A stretch of DNA of 64,000 nt from Sphingopyxis flava (GCF_900168005.1 NZ_FUYP01000007.1:62001-126000); one strand, 5' to 3'. Counted from the stretch's first letter, positions 6,594 to 15,715 are shown. The notes: generated by a model not told the origin, from the letters alone. Numbers and translations are program-made.

Positions 6594-8735
6594 ATGGCAG
6601 ACCTAGCGAAACGCGAAGCACCCATTATGGCCCGCCGTCGCGGCACAGATAACCGCGACTTCACACTACCCTCCCAGCGAGAAACACGGCGTCCCCGTAA
6701 TGAGATCAACGCCCCGCTGGTAGGTCGCAACTCAAGTGAGGCCCAGCGGCTCGCTGATATCCTGGGCGTAGCTGAGCAAGCCGGCAATCAGGCGGTCTCC
6801 TATATCGAGCAGCTTGAGGGCGAGAAGCGTGATGAGCTGCGGGCCCAGGGGCGGGCTGCGGCCCTAAGTGGCCAGGAAGCTGACCCTAAGCTCGCCAAGG
6901 CGCGGGCCTATGCGCAAGGCTACTACACCATTGGCGCCCAGCGCGCGGTCCTCGAAATGTCGGATCGCGTCCGTGAGAAGCTAGATGCTCTCCTCTTTGA
7001 TGAAGAGAACCCAGCAACCCCCGAGGACGTCATGTCCCTCCTTGAAGGGGAATTTGGCTCCCTCGCAGTAAACGAGGACGGCACTCCACGTGACTTCGGG
7101 GACCCCATGGCCAACCGTGCGGTTCTCGCAGGGATGGAGAAAATCCGCAACGAGGTGGTGCCGCAGGCGCTCAACTACATTGCCAAGCGGCAGAACGAAA
7201 AGGCCATCGACAATATCGCCTATGTGGCGGCCCGAGGGGAAATCCCAGGGTTCCTTGTGGAAGCCGATACCTCTAGCATAAAGGCTGTCCCTCTCCCGCC
7301 CTCAGAGGCCCGTCAGGACGGCACAGAGCCCGCCGCAGCCCCACAGATAGGGGCACAGACGCGAGGCCTCCTGAAGCCGTTCGCGGGCTTTAACGCCACC
7401 CCTACGTCCAAGATAGGGGCTCCTCGTGGCGGCGGTAGGTCACACAATGGCGAGGACTTCCCGACGCCTGTGGGTACCCCTGTGGTGGCCCCTATGGGCG
7501 GCAAGGTGGTCAAGGTGTACACCAACAAGACTGGCGGTAAGCAAGTCCTGGTCCAGATGGACAATGGCGATACGGTTGGCTTTGCTCACTTGAGCAAGTT
7601 CTCTGTGAAGCCAGGTCAGCGCGTAGAACGCGGTCAGGAGCTGGCGCTCTCGGGTAACTCCGGGGCGAGCACTGGCCCCCACGTCCACATGACGGTCACC
7701 GTAGATGGCCAGAAGGTCTCACCGTCCAGGTACTTCAATGACAACCTCGCGGCAGACGCAGGTGTCCCTGGAGCCAACGAGGACCCGAATTTCAGGCCTG
7801 CGACGTTCCGTGAGCGACTAGATCCCCCGAAGGTCGATTTTGAAGTGCTCGTCAAACAGCGCCCTCCCGGCGTGTCCATGACGGACTTCAAGAAGGGCAT
7901 TATCGGCTCCTTCATTGACCGCGCGTGGGACGATGGCAACACCGGGCTGTTGCTCGGTCTGGCCCAGTCTATGCGCGCGGACGGTACGCCGTCCTTCAAC
8001 TCCGCGGAGCGAGCTGCGCTTCGTGAGGCGGCGCGCCAGATCGGTGACCGAAAGCTGCTTGAAGCCGAGCGTGAGAAGAGGCGGGTCTATGACGAGAACC
8101 TGGATGCGTTCGCTGAGGCCGCGGTCGAGGGCAAGGATTGGTCGGATCAGCGCATCCGTGATCTAGTGGAGCAGGGGGTCTTCGATCCCCAAGTTGCCAT
8201 GAGGATCATCGAAGGGCGCGAGAACGAGCGCATTGCCGATGAGCGGTATCTGCGCTCAGAGGAACGCGCAGCCCGTCAGGAAGCTGACCTCTATTATGAC
8301 CAGCAGACGGCGGCCTTGGAGCGCGAGCGCGCCCTGGGCATCCCGAGCGAGGGTGGTGGGGATTATGAGGCGGATAAGGCTCGGCTTGATGCCGGGTACT
8401 TTGGCCCGCCAGAGGACCCCAAGTCCATCCTGAGGTTCCGCCGAGCGCGGGCCGCAGCGCGGGCCATGGTCGAGGAAACCACCAAGCGCACCCCTGCGGG
8501 TGTCGAGGTGGGCGCCATGATCGACAAGGAGTTCCCACAGAATATGGGCTCCGGCTGGATCGGCGCTCGTTTGAAGGGTGACGCTCTGGCTCGCCGTAAT
8601 CGGTTCGTCCAGTTCTATGAGAGCCATATCCAGGCGGGCAAGGACCCCCACACGGCCTACCGTCTGGCACACGAGGACCTTGAACGGGTGGATCAGCGCA
8701 GAATGCGTGAGCTACGCGCCCGCGCGAGGCAATAA
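6594..8735 (+). CDS. Internal virion protein C (T7 gp15-like) with an embedded M23 peptidase domain
   Basis: 713 residues, ATG preceded by AAGGATAA. Residues about 260-385 form a lysostaphin-type M23 metallopeptidase domain: the zinc-binding H284-N-G-E-D288, the glycine/proline-rich strands with APMGGKVVKVY, GFAHLS, and the H363-V-H365 motif with GNSGASTGPHVH before it. The rest is long, charged helical sequence as in ejection-core proteins. It should cut murein cross-links when the core is ejected through the host envelope. In T7 the murein-cutting domain is instead a transglycosylase at the N-terminus of gp16. No such domain is visible in the gp16-like neighbour here, so the activity seems to have moved. 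Confidence 0.85.
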   Translation: MADLAKREAPIMARRRGTDNRDFTLPSQRETRRPRNEINAPLVGRNSSEAQRLADILGVAEQAGNQAVSYIEQLEGEKRDELRAQGRAAALSGQEADPKLAKARAYAQGYYTIGAQRAVLEMSDRVREKLDALLFDEENPATPEDVMSLLEGEFGSLAVNEDGTPRDFGDPMANRAVLAGMEKIRNEVVPQALNYIAKRQNEKAIDNIAYVAARGEIPGFLVEADTSSIKAVPLPPSEARQDGTEPAAAPQIGAQTRGLLKPFAGFNATPTSKIGAPRGGGRSHNGEDFPTPVGTPVVAPMGGKVVKVYTNKTGGKQVLVQMDNGDTVGFAHLSKFSVKPGQRVERGQELALSGNSGASTGPHVHMTVTVDGQKVSPSRYFNDNLAADAGVPGANEDPNFRPATFRERLDPPKVDFEVLVKQRPPGVSMTDFKKGIIGSFIDRAWDDGNTGLLLGLAQSMRADGTPSFNSAERAALREAARQIGDRKLLEAEREKRRVYDENLDAFAEAAVEGKDWSDQRIRDLVEQGVFDPQVAMRIIEGRENERIADERYLRSEERAARQEADLYYDQQTAALERERALGIPSEGGGDYEADKARLDAGYFGPPEDPKSILRFRRARAAARAMVEETTKRTPAGVEVGAMIDKEFPQNMGSGWIGARLKGDALARRNRFVQFYESHIQAGKDPHTAYRLAHEDLERVDQRRMRELRARARQ

Positions 8736-8752
8736 CTTAGCAGGAGAAAGCG

Positions 8753-11700
8753 ATGCCCCTCACTCCCGAGGAGCAGAGAGAGCTCGAATATCTGGAGGGT
8801 CTGTACGGCCCCCAGACGGCTGAAGAGAAGGGCGCCGAGAGGGCGGACACCTTCCGCAAGGTGGCCAGCAAGCCACGACAGGCAAACCCTACCCGGCCAT
8901 TCTCGACTATCCGCGCCATCGGCGGGGGCATTCGCATTGCTGCGCAAGGCCTATTTGATACCTGGATGGACCAGGAGGTGGCAAAATACTCAGGCAGTCG
9001 CCTCCTGGAGACCCACACCGGCAACAATATCGTTGGATCGGCGCTCGGTAATAACTTCCTGGGCTCCACCCTGGTTACAGCTTTGGGCGTTCTCCGCGAG
9101 AGCACTACAGATAAGCCTCTGCCCAAGTATCGCCCTATCGTACTCCCGAAGTTCAAGGGGGAAGATGAGGCTGGTTGGGCTGAAAACGCAGTCCGCTCAA
9201 TAACCTCCTTCGCGGTCCCATATGTTGGCTTCCTGAAGGCCACCTCAGCCCTCCGTGGCGCGAGCCTTCTGGGTCGGCTGGGGCAGAATATAGCTGCCGG
9301 GGCGGCGGCGGACTTCGTCCAGTACGATCCCCTGGGCGGGAACATGGCGAATGTCCTGCGTGATGGTTTCGGGCTCGATAATGCGATGCTCGATAGCCTC
9401 GCTTCGGAAGAAGATGATGCTGCGATGCTTCAGCGGTTCAAGGCCGCGGCGGCTGGCGCCCCTCTCGGGGTCGCTGGTGACCTCTTCTTTGAGGCTGGCG
9501 GTCGCCTCCTGAAGGCATACCGCGGTTGGAAGGGCACTGTTGATGAGGCCGCGGCAATCGTGGAGAACGCGAAGCGTGGCCCAATCGTCCTCGACGAACC
9601 CAAAGCCCTCACAGTCGCTACCCGCGAGGTCACTGAAACCGGTGACACCGCTGCGGCAGGCGCTCGCAGGGCTGCGGATGATGGGGAAATCCCTGTGGTC
9701 GAGGCTGATGAGGTTCTGGACCCGGTGGAGGCCGAGCTTGGCTTCAAGTCCCGCGAATTCGACGACTTCGATGACGTGCTGGACTTCCTCAAGTCCAAAG
9801 CTGGGCAGGCCGATCTAAGCGACGAAGCCCTAGAGCGGCTCGCGAAGAACCTTCTGGAGGGCGATCCTGAGAACGCGCTGGCGCGTCTTGGCATTGATCC
9901 TCTGAAGATCGACTTCTCCAAGTGGGATGACGCGGCTGTGCTAGGTCGCCTCCACAAAGGCCTGGCCGAGGTCTATGAAACCCTGGCCTCACGGCTGGGG
10001 CGGTCCAATATTCGGGTCTCTGAGCTCGCCATCGTGCGCGGCGCAGAGGCGTTGGGCTCCGATCCAGGGGTCCTAAAGTCCCTCTACCGCGCCACAGAGA
10101 ACCTCCCAGAACTCCTGATGGGCGCCCGACTGTTCGTAGGGGCTCACTCAGCGAAACTCCTGTCCACCGCACAGGCCGCCCTGGCGGACCTTAAGGCCGG
10201 CAGAGGCACCTCAGAGGCCTGGGATGCGTTCCTGGAGGCCTTCTCCCGCCACGCCTACTACATGGGCTCCATTAGGGGCGCGGGGAGTGAGGTCGCGCGG
10301 GCCCTAAGGTCCCTGCAAATCACCCCTAGCGCCGGCAGGCGTGAGGCACAGCGGTCCCTGGCGGACGCAGAGGCGTCTGAGGCCGCGCTCCAGGCGAGCG
10401 AAGGCTCGCTATTCGGTGACGCCGCGGAGACCTTTGCGGAAACGCTGGTGACAGACGCGGACAAGATCGCCGCCCTGACGCGCCTTATCGAACTCAGGGG
10501 TGACGCAGGTGAACTTTCGCGCTCCGTGCGGCAACTCATGGCCGGATCGGGCAAGAGGATCACTGAGGCCTATAAGGAAACCGTAGGTAACCTCTTCACG
10601 ACCGCTACAGGTGTGGCCAACACGCTCTCCGGGGTGTCCTTCCTGGCCCTCAATGGGATCGGTAAGGCCGCTGCGGCGGTCGCGAGGCTACCTAGCCTCG
10701 CTGTGGGGGGCCGGCAGGCCTTTCAGGCTCGTAGGGCTCTCTATGAGGCCTGGGCGTACAATGAAGCGCTGGTCTCCGGCTGGGGCACTGCCTTCCGGCA
10801 AACCTGGAAACTCCTCCAGAGGGAGGGTCTCTCCGAAGCGGCTATCAACCTGGACGGGTTGGGACTGAATAAGCTGGCGGCAAGGGCCGCGAGCAAGTCT
10901 GCGGACGCCGCGAGCAGTATGGTCGAACACTTTGAGCGCGCTGACGTGGTGCACACCAAGCGGTTCGCCCTCACTACGGCAGAAACGAGAGCCCTGACCA
11001 AATGGGCCGAGGAGAATGCCGGCCTGAAAGTGTTTGAGCTCGGCCTCAAGGGGCTCATTCGCGCAACTAGCGCCGCAGTTAATGCTGCGGGCTCCGCTTC
11101 GCGCGCTGGCACCACTCTCCTGATTAACGCTCCTGACCAGCTCGTCGGCACCGTAGGTGCTCAGGCGGGCGCCAAGGCGCGGGCAGTCCAGCTAGCAGCC
11201 GCCGAGGCCGCTGAGATGGGGCTGGAGGGCAAGCAGCTTGGGGAATACCTCAAGGCGCGCACTGTGCAGCTCTATGGCGATGGCCCTGAGCACTGGGGCC
11301 CTGAGGCGGCGCTGAATGGCGAACGCCACGCTATGGCGCGCGCAGGGGAAACTGAGGCCAGGATGGTCTTGTTTCAGGATGATCTAGAGACAGATGGCTT
11401 CCGAGCCATCAGCGGTCTGGTCGCCCGTAGTGGTGGGATCGTCACCTCGACGATCCTCCCATTCTTCAGGACCCCCGCACGTATCATAGAGCGCACTGCA
11501 ATTGACTTTACGCCTCTCGGCCTGGTCAAGGCCCGCATCCGTAAGGCTATCGCAGCCGGTGGATCGCAGCGTGATGAGGCGCTGGCGCGCATGTCGCTCT
11601 CAGCCGTCCTCATGGTCGCCGCATTCAACCTTGCGGACCAGGAGGCTGACGGCGGGCGCACCATTGTGGGCAATGACGGCGGCTTTAGGAGCACCGCAAG

Positions 11701-12631
11701 GGATGCAAAGCGCCCAGCGTACTCCATAAAGATCGGTGACGACGCCATAGAGTTCAACAGGCTCGACCCTCTGGGTACCCTGCTGGGCCTAGCGGCTGAC
11801 CTTAGGGAGTTCTATGACGCCTTGGAGGATGCACCGCAGCGCGACAGCGTGATGAGCGAGGCGCTCGACGCCATCTTCTGGTCGATCACCCGGAATATCC
11901 TAAGCAAGTCCTGGATGGCCTCGCTGGATGGGCTGGTCGATATCGCTACGGCGAAGGAGGCGGGCGAAGCTGACGACGCTTGGCGGCGCCTGGCTGTCAA
12001 TGCCGCGGGCCGTCTGGTCCCTGCGGCTGGCGTCCAGAAGTCCGCCGAGGCTATCGAGGACGGCACCATGCGGGAAGCCCGCACGTTCGTTGATGGGCTC
12101 CTTAGGGCGTCCATTGGGGCGGATACGCTCCCGATTAAGCGTGACTTCCTGGGCAGGCCCATCAAGCAGACAGAGACAGAGAGGCTGATCGGCCTCAAAG
12201 GCGGCATCCAGGCATGGGAAGGCGATGATCCTCTCAATGCCGAGATGGCCAAACTGTCGCTGAGTACTGCGAAACCCGCGTGGACGCAGGACGGCGTGAC
12301 GCTCAACCCGACCCAATACTCTCGCTTCCTGGAAATCCGGGGGCAAGAGACAGTCGATCCAGCCACCGGGCTGACGATGCAGCAAGCCTTGGAGCAGCTT
12401 ATCCAGATTGATGGATATGACGAGCTCCCCAGGGCCGCCAAGATCGAAGCCTGGAGGGAAGTCATCCACGGCTATACGGCCCTTGCGAAGGGGCAGATGG
12501 TCGATGAGTTTCCAGAGCTGGGCCGTGAGTGGCTCAAGACGCACATCTGGGCTGAGGCTGCGAAGCAAGGGTGGCAACCTGAGCAGCGCGACCGCGAGCT
12601 GGCGAAGCTCAAAGCGGCCCTCGGACTATAA
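8753..12631 (+). CDS. Internal virion protein D, giant ejection protein (T7 gp16-like)
   Basis: 1292 residues, close to the 1318 of T7 gp16, and directly after the gp15-like gene. It is mostly Ala/Leu/Glu-rich helix, with several Gly/Ala hydrophobic stretches (for example around residues 620-640 and 935-960) that could insert in the host membrane. Its T7 counterpart forms the channel through the inner membrane and helps pull in DNA. The N-terminus (MPLTPEEQRELEYLEGLYG) lacks a recognisable lytic transglycosylase fold, unlike T7. The call is by length, position and composition. RBS is AGGAG ten bases before ATG. It ends just before a hairpin and the holin candidate; no tail-fibre gene follows. 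Confidence 0.78.
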   Translation: MPLTPEEQRELEYLEGLYGPQTAEEKGAERADTFRKVASKPRQANPTRPFSTIRAIGGGIRIAAQGLFDTWMDQEVAKYSGSRLLETHTGNNIVGSALGNNFLGSTLVTALGVLRESTTDKPLPKYRPIVLPKFKGEDEAGWAENAVRSITSFAVPYVGFLKATSALRGASLLGRLGQNIAAGAAADFVQYDPLGGNMANVLRDGFGLDNAMLDSLASEEDDAAMLQRFKAAAAGAPLGVAGDLFFEAGGRLLKAYRGWKGTVDEAAAIVENAKRGPIVLDEPKALTVATREVTETGDTAAAGARRAADDGEIPVVEADEVLDPVEAELGFKSREFDDFDDVLDFLKSKAGQADLSDEALERLAKNLLEGDPENALARLGIDPLKIDFSKWDDAAVLGRLHKGLAEVYETLASRLGRSNIRVSELAIVRGAEALGSDPGVLKSLYRATENLPELLMGARLFVGAHSAKLLSTAQAALADLKAGRGTSEAWDAFLEAFSRHAYYMGSIRGAGSEVARALRSLQITPSAGRREAQRSLADAEASEAALQASEGSLFGDAAETFAETLVTDADKIAALTRLIELRGDAGELSRSVRQLMAGSGKRITEAYKETVGNLFTTATGVANTLSGVSFLALNGIGKAAAAVARLPSLAVGGRQAFQARRALYEAWAYNEALVSGWGTAFRQTWKLLQREGLSEAAINLDGLGLNKLAARAASKSADAASSMVEHFERADVVHTKRFALTTAETRALTKWAEENAGLKVFELGLKGLIRATSAAVNAAGSASRAGTTLLINAPDQLVGTVGAQAGAKARAVQLAAAEAAEMGLEGKQLGEYLKARTVQLYGDGPEHWGPEAALNGERHAMARAGETEARMVLFQDDLETDGFRAISGLVARSGGIVTSTILPFFRTPARIIERTAIDFTPLGLVKARIRKAIAAGGSQRDEALARMSLSAVLMVAAFNLADQEADGGRTIVGNDGGFRSTARDAKRPAYSIKIGDDAIEFNRLDPLGTLLGLAADLREFYDALEDAPQRDSVMSEALDAIFWSITRNILSKSWMASLDGLVDIATAKEAGEADDAWRRLAVNAAGRLVPAAGVQKSAEAIEDGTMREARTFVDGLLRASIGADTLPIKRDFLGRPIKQTETERLIGLKGGIQAWEGDDPLNAEMAKLSLSTAKPAWTQDGVTLNPTQYSRFLEIRGQETVDPATGLTMQQALEQLIQIDGYDELPRAAKIEAWREVIHGYTALAKGQMVDEFPELGREWLKTHIWAEAAKQGWQPEQRDRELAKLKAALGL

Positions 12632-12639
12632 CAAGAACC

Positions 12640-12670
12640 AGGGGAGGGGGCTAAGAACCCTCTCCCCTCT
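12640..12670 (+). terminator. Strong stem-loop after the gp16-like gene
   Basis: AGGGGAGGGGG at 12640-12650 pairs with CCCTCTCCCCT around 12658-12669 through 11 positions including one G-T, with a 7-base loop. There is no T-run after it, so it may be an intrinsic terminator of reduced efficiency or an RNA-processing site separating the structural transcript from the lysis and packaging genes. Confidence 0.5.
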
Positions 12671-12691
12671 AACCCATTGAGATTGAATGAA

Positions 12692-13033
12692 ATGAAACTC
12701 GAAACCAGCGCCTTCCTGGAGGCGGCCTGGGACTTTATCAAGGCAATTCTCCCCGGTGGTTTCGGGGCGGCGGTGGCGGTGGCTATGGATCGCACGGCAA
12801 CTTTGGGCCGGCGCTTCGTTCAGTTCGCCGTTGGTATCATTGTCTCCTACTATGTGGGCGCTGCGATCATCGAATTGACCAGCTTCGGGCCCATGGTCCG
12901 CCAAGGCATCTCCTTCACGGTCGGCATGGTCGCTTACCAGAGTGTCCCCGAGTTCACCTCGGCTACCGCAAAGACCCTTGCGGACGTCCCGCGGGACCTG
13001 TGGGCGTGGGTCAAGAAGAAAATCGGAGCCTGA
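12692..13033 (+). CDS. Putative phage holin
   Basis: 113 residues beginning MKLETSAFLEAAWDFIKAIL. There are hydrophobic segments at about residues 20-35 (GGFGAAVAVAM), 45-62 (VQFAVGIIVSYYVGAAII) and 72-85, then a basic C-terminal tail (WVKKKIGA). That is the layout of small class I/II-type holins. It lies just before the small and large terminase genes, the T7 gene 17.5 position. An upstream TTG at 12677 is in frame, but the ATG at 12692 is preferred. No endolysin is found in the window; in T7 the lysozyme gene is in the early region, which would be off the window here. Confidence 0.65.
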   Translation: MKLETSAFLEAAWDFIKAILPGGFGAAVAVAMDRTATLGRRFVQFAVGIIVSYYVGAAIIELTSFGPMVRQGISFTVGMVAYQSVPEFTSATAKTLADVPRDLWAWVKKKIGA

Positions 13034-13034
13034 C

Positions 13035-13268
13035 GTGAGCCGCGCGAGCGAAAATGCCCTCGATAAACTCCACGAGCTGGTCGCAGAGACCCTCATGGCG
13101 GGCCTTAAGGCGGAACAAGTCTCCCCACAGATGATCGCGCAGGCCATCAAGTTCCTTAAGGACAACGGAGTGGATGCCCCGGCGTCCTCCAAGCGTGTCT
13201 CCAACCTGGAGCAAGCACTCATGGAGCTCGATCCAGACGACTTTGAGCTGCGCGCAGGGCTCCAATAA
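13035..13268 (+). CDS. Small terminase subunit (T7 gp18-like)
   Basis: 77 residues starting at GTG 13035, one base after the holin stop. The sequence ENALDKLHELVAETL..GLK, then SPQMIAQAIKFLKDNGV and a C-terminal ALMELDPDDFEL matches the pattern of podovirus small terminases: an N-terminal helical DNA-recognition part and a short acidic tail. T7 gp18 is 89 residues. It recognises the concatemer packaging site and works with the large terminase encoded 140 bases further on. The frame is open upstream to 12942 but that part overlaps the holin gene. Confidence 0.8.
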   Translation: MSRASENALDKLHELVAETLMAGLKAEQVSPQMIAQAIKFLKDNGVDAPASSKRVSNLEQALMELDPDDFELRAGLQ

Positions 13269-13276
13269 GCACTTGC

Positions 13277-13386
13277 CTCTATTTTGCCCTCAGGAGCCCG
13301 TAGAGACCACATGACGTCTCCAGGCTACTACCCTAGCGCGGCACCCTGTGATCGCGCTGTAGGGCCCCTCTGAGGGCAAAATAGAG
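13277..13386 (+). repeat. Long hairpin element between terS and terL, copy 1
   Basis: A 17-bp perfect inverted repeat (CTCTATTTTGCCCTCAG at 13277-13293; reverse complement at 13370-13386) encloses 76 bases that hold a second internal stem (CCCTAGCGCG with CGCGCTGTAGGG). A related element with arms exchanged lies at 15716-15821: its 29-bp right arm (15793-15821) is the exact reverse complement of 13277-13305. Both copies also share TCTCCAGGCTACT in the loop. It occupies most of the gap between the terminase genes and may be a transcription, RNA-processing or packaging signal. Confidence 0.8.
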
Positions 13387-13409
13387 CATATAGGGACTAT
13401 CATCTTACC
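13387..13409 (+). promoter_or_regulatory. Candidate phage promoter upstream of the large terminase gene
   Basis: Directly after the hairpin element comes CATATAGGGACTATC, whose TATAGGGA core is the initiation core of T7-class promoters. The bases further upstream match T7 only weakly, so this is a tentative call. The second element at 15,8xx is followed by CATATTGAGATG instead and lacks the GGG start. Confidence 0.22.
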
Positions 13410-15179
13410 GTGACTGACCAAAGCCTGACCGCCGAGGGGCGGTTGAAGGCCTCCTTCACCCTCTTCCTGATATATGTCTGGGTAAGGGTCCTTCGGCTAC
13501 CAAGACCCACCCGCGTCCAGCTCGACATTGCTGACTATCTGGCCAATGGCCCGAGGCGCCGGTTCATTGCCGCCTTCCGCGGGGTCGGGAAAACGTTTCT
13601 TTCGGCGGCCTATATCGTGTGGCGGCTGTGGAATAACCCGGACGCCAAGATCATGGTGGTCTCGGCCAACGAGCGCTTCGCGGCGAAGATCGCTGCATTC
13701 ATCCACACGATCATCAATGCTGAGGACGTAGTGTCCCTGGAGCCGGTCCCCTGGTCCGAGCTCAAGGCGCGCGCCAAGCAGAAGAACTCCACCATGGAGT
13801 TCGACGTAGGGCCCGCAATGCCCGATAAGGATTACTCAGTGTCCGCCTTCGGGATCACTGGGCAGATCACTGGTGGCCGCGCTGACCTCATCCTCTTCGA
13901 TGACATTGAGGTTCCCAATAACTCCGAGACGGAAGCCATGCGTGAGAAGCTGGTGGACCGTGCTGCGGAGGCTGCGGCCATTCTGAAGCCTGACGGTGAG
14001 GTCGTGTACCTCGGGACCTTCCAGTCCATGGCGTCGATCTACCGCAACCTGCGCTCTAAGGGCTATGGGATGCGGCTGTGGCCGGCGCGCTACCCCACCA
14101 AGGACAAGCTGCACCTCTATGAGGACACCCTGGCGCCCCTCCTGAAGGAGGACATTGCCCAGGACCCAGGGCTGATGACGCCTGGGGCTTCTAGCCTCGG
14201 AGGCGCCCCCACGGACCCCGCACGGTTCACTGAGCTAGACCTCATGGAACGTGAAGTAGAGTGGGGTTCCGGTGGGTTCCAACTCCAGTTCATGCTCGAT
14301 ACGTCCCTCGTGGACGCCGATAGGTTCCCCCTAAAGACCCGCGATCTAATCATTATGGACACCGCAAGGGACGTAGCGCCCATGAGGGTGGCCTGGGGGT
14401 CTGCACCTGAGCAACTCGTAAAGGACATGGATAACATAGGGTTCGATGGGGACCGCATGTTCCGGCCCATCTACAAATCCCAGGAGTGGGTGCCATACAC
14501 CGGCTCCGTCCTGGAGATCGACCCCTCGGGTACGGGTACCGATGAGACTGCATATGTGATCACAAAGTTCCTAAATGGTCACGTATATGTGAGAAAATGG
14601 GGAGGCTATGTGGATGGCCACTCAGACGCCACCCTACGGGCCCTTGCAGAGATCGCTAAGGAGGAGGAGGTCAACCTTATCCGGGTTGAGGCCAACTTCG
14701 GTGACGGCATGTTCTCCCGTCTCCTGGAGCCTCACCTCCGCAAGATCGGCTACATCGTCCCCATAGAGGACCATAAGGTCCACGGAAAGAAGGAAGAGAG
14801 GATCATCGCAACGGTTCGCCCCGCATTGCAGGCGCACCGGATCGTAATGGACACCTCGCTGGTTCGTCAGGACCTGGAGGAGGCCCGCTCAGGGTCCCAT
14901 GAGGGCCAGGGCGTCTCCAAGGCGGAACGCTCGGGGCTGTACCAGCTCACCCATATGTCAGCCGCTAAGGGCGCCCTGAGGAAGGACGACCGGATAGACG
15001 TGCTGAGCAACGCCCTGGCATACTGGGCGGAGTATATGGGGGCGGATGCTGAGGAGGCGGAGCGTAGAGCGGAGGCTAAGGCGACCGCTGAGTTTGAGAA
15101 GGCCCTCTTCGGGTCAGCCATCCTCCCCATCCACACCCGACCTACCCATAGAGCCCGCGGCAGGGGGAGACGGAGATGA
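13410..15179 (+). CDS. terL: Terminase large subunit (T7 gp19-like)
   Basis: 589 residues, the length of T7 gp19, and similar to it throughout. The ATPase domain has Walker A FRGVGKT (residues 56-62) and Walker B ILFDD (161-165), with the FDVGPAMPDKDYSV and GITGQ.TGGRADL segments. The C-terminal nuclease domain has EIDPSGTGTDETA (Asp371), EANFGDGMF and DDRIDVLSNALAY. It pumps DNA into procapsids and cuts concatemers. The start is GTG 13410 with only a weak RBS. It ends in an ATGA overlap with the next gene. This is the most secure phage marker in the window and places the phage with the T7 supergroup. Confidence 0.96.
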   Translation: MTDQSLTAEGRLKASFTLFLIYVWVRVLRLPRPTRVQLDIADYLANGPRRRFIAAFRGVGKTFLSAAYIVWRLWNNPDAKIMVVSANERFAAKIAAFIHTIINAEDVVSLEPVPWSELKARAKQKNSTMEFDVGPAMPDKDYSVSAFGITGQITGGRADLILFDDIEVPNNSETEAMREKLVDRAAEAAAILKPDGEVVYLGTFQSMASIYRNLRSKGYGMRLWPARYPTKDKLHLYEDTLAPLLKEDIAQDPGLMTPGASSLGGAPTDPARFTELDLMEREVEWGSGGFQLQFMLDTSLVDADRFPLKTRDLIIMDTARDVAPMRVAWGSAPEQLVKDMDNIGFDGDRMFRPIYKSQEWVPYTGSVLEIDPSGTGTDETAYVITKFLNGHVYVRKWGGYVDGHSDATLRALAEIAKEEEVNLIRVEANFGDGMFSRLLEPHLRKIGYIVPIEDHKVHGKKEERIIATVRPALQAHRIVMDTSLVRQDLEEARSGSHEGQGVSKAERSGLYQLTHMSAAKGALRKDDRIDVLSNALAYWAEYMGADAEEAERRAEAKATAEFEKALFGSAILPIHTRPTHRARGRGRRR

Positions 15180-15376
15180 TCCGGTACCTCCTGTGCTTGG
15201 GACTGGCTATTGGGTTCCTGGTATGGGGCCTCGCCATTGGGAGCTCCTGGCAGGGGATCATGATTATCCTTGCTGGGTGGCTCTCTGGGAGGCTGTGGCC
15301 CCGCAGTGTCCGCAATACGACACATTCTTCGGACACCGACCACACCTTACATTTTGGGCTGAGGATAAACTCATAG
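15176..15376 (+). CDS. Small membrane protein after terL (T7 gp19.5-like position)
   Basis: 66 residues, ATG overlapping the terL stop (ATGA). Residues 3-24 and 25-42 are two adjacent hydrophobic segments (LLCLGLAIGFLVWGLAIG and GIMIILAGWLSG), followed by a hydrophilic tail. T7 carries a small hydrophobic gene, 19.5, at this same location, whose function is not well understood. The sequences are too short to prove homology; a lysis-accessory role is possible. Confidence 0.6.
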   Translation: MIRYLLCLGLAIGFLVWGLAIGSSWQGIMIILAGWLSGRLWPRSVRNTTHSSDTDHTLHFGLRINS

Positions 15377-15385
15377 TATAGGTCA

Positions 15386-15439
15386 GGGGTATCATAGGGG
15401 TACCTTAGGGGCACATCGGGGTACGTCAGGTGTACCTTA
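15386..15439 (+). repeat. Tandem array of five 10-11 bp repeats (GGGGTAYCWTA type)
   Basis: Five consecutive units: GGGGTATCATA, GGGGTACCTTA, GGGGCACATC, GGGGTACGTCA, GGTGTACCTTA. They begin 10 bases after the last late gene. T7 has imperfect short-repeat arrays flanking its terminal redundancy at this place (after gene 19.5), and this array is a plausible equivalent. Confidence 0.75.
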
Positions 15440-15467
15440 TGTGTAGTATATGTATATAGACCCATAA

Positions 15468-15526
15468 ACTATCACATAAACTATCACATAAGGTATCACT
15501 TAACGTATAACATAAAGATAACATAA
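15468..15526 (+). repeat. Tandem array of five 12-bp AT-rich iteron-like repeats
   Basis: Units are ACTATCACATAA twice (15468-15479, 15480-15491), GGTATCACTTAA (15492-15503), CGTATAACATAA (15504-15515) and AGATAACATAA (15516-15526). The period is exactly 12 bp and the composition is AT-rich in an otherwise GC-rich phage, so it could be a protein-binding array, an unwinding element or the short-repeat region next to the terminal redundancy. Confidence 0.78.
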
Positions 15527-15715
15527 GGGCCCCTCCGATTAGTGAGCCCTAATTGACAGACCACCCTTGTAAGCCGCCCTATAGCTGGTCTTAGGGCCTT
15601 GGGCCCCTGGGTGGTCTCGTACCCAGGTACGGCGCCTGGGTGCCATCTGGTCTTCCTGAGCGGGACATTATGTGTACCATAGGGTGTCCGTGGGCCTCAA
15701 TCTTCCTGAGCGGTA

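Noticed and set aside
8753..9200. Lytic transglycosylase domain at the gp16-like N-terminus, as in T7
   Set aside because: No catalytic Glu context or SLT pattern could be recognised in the first 150 residues.
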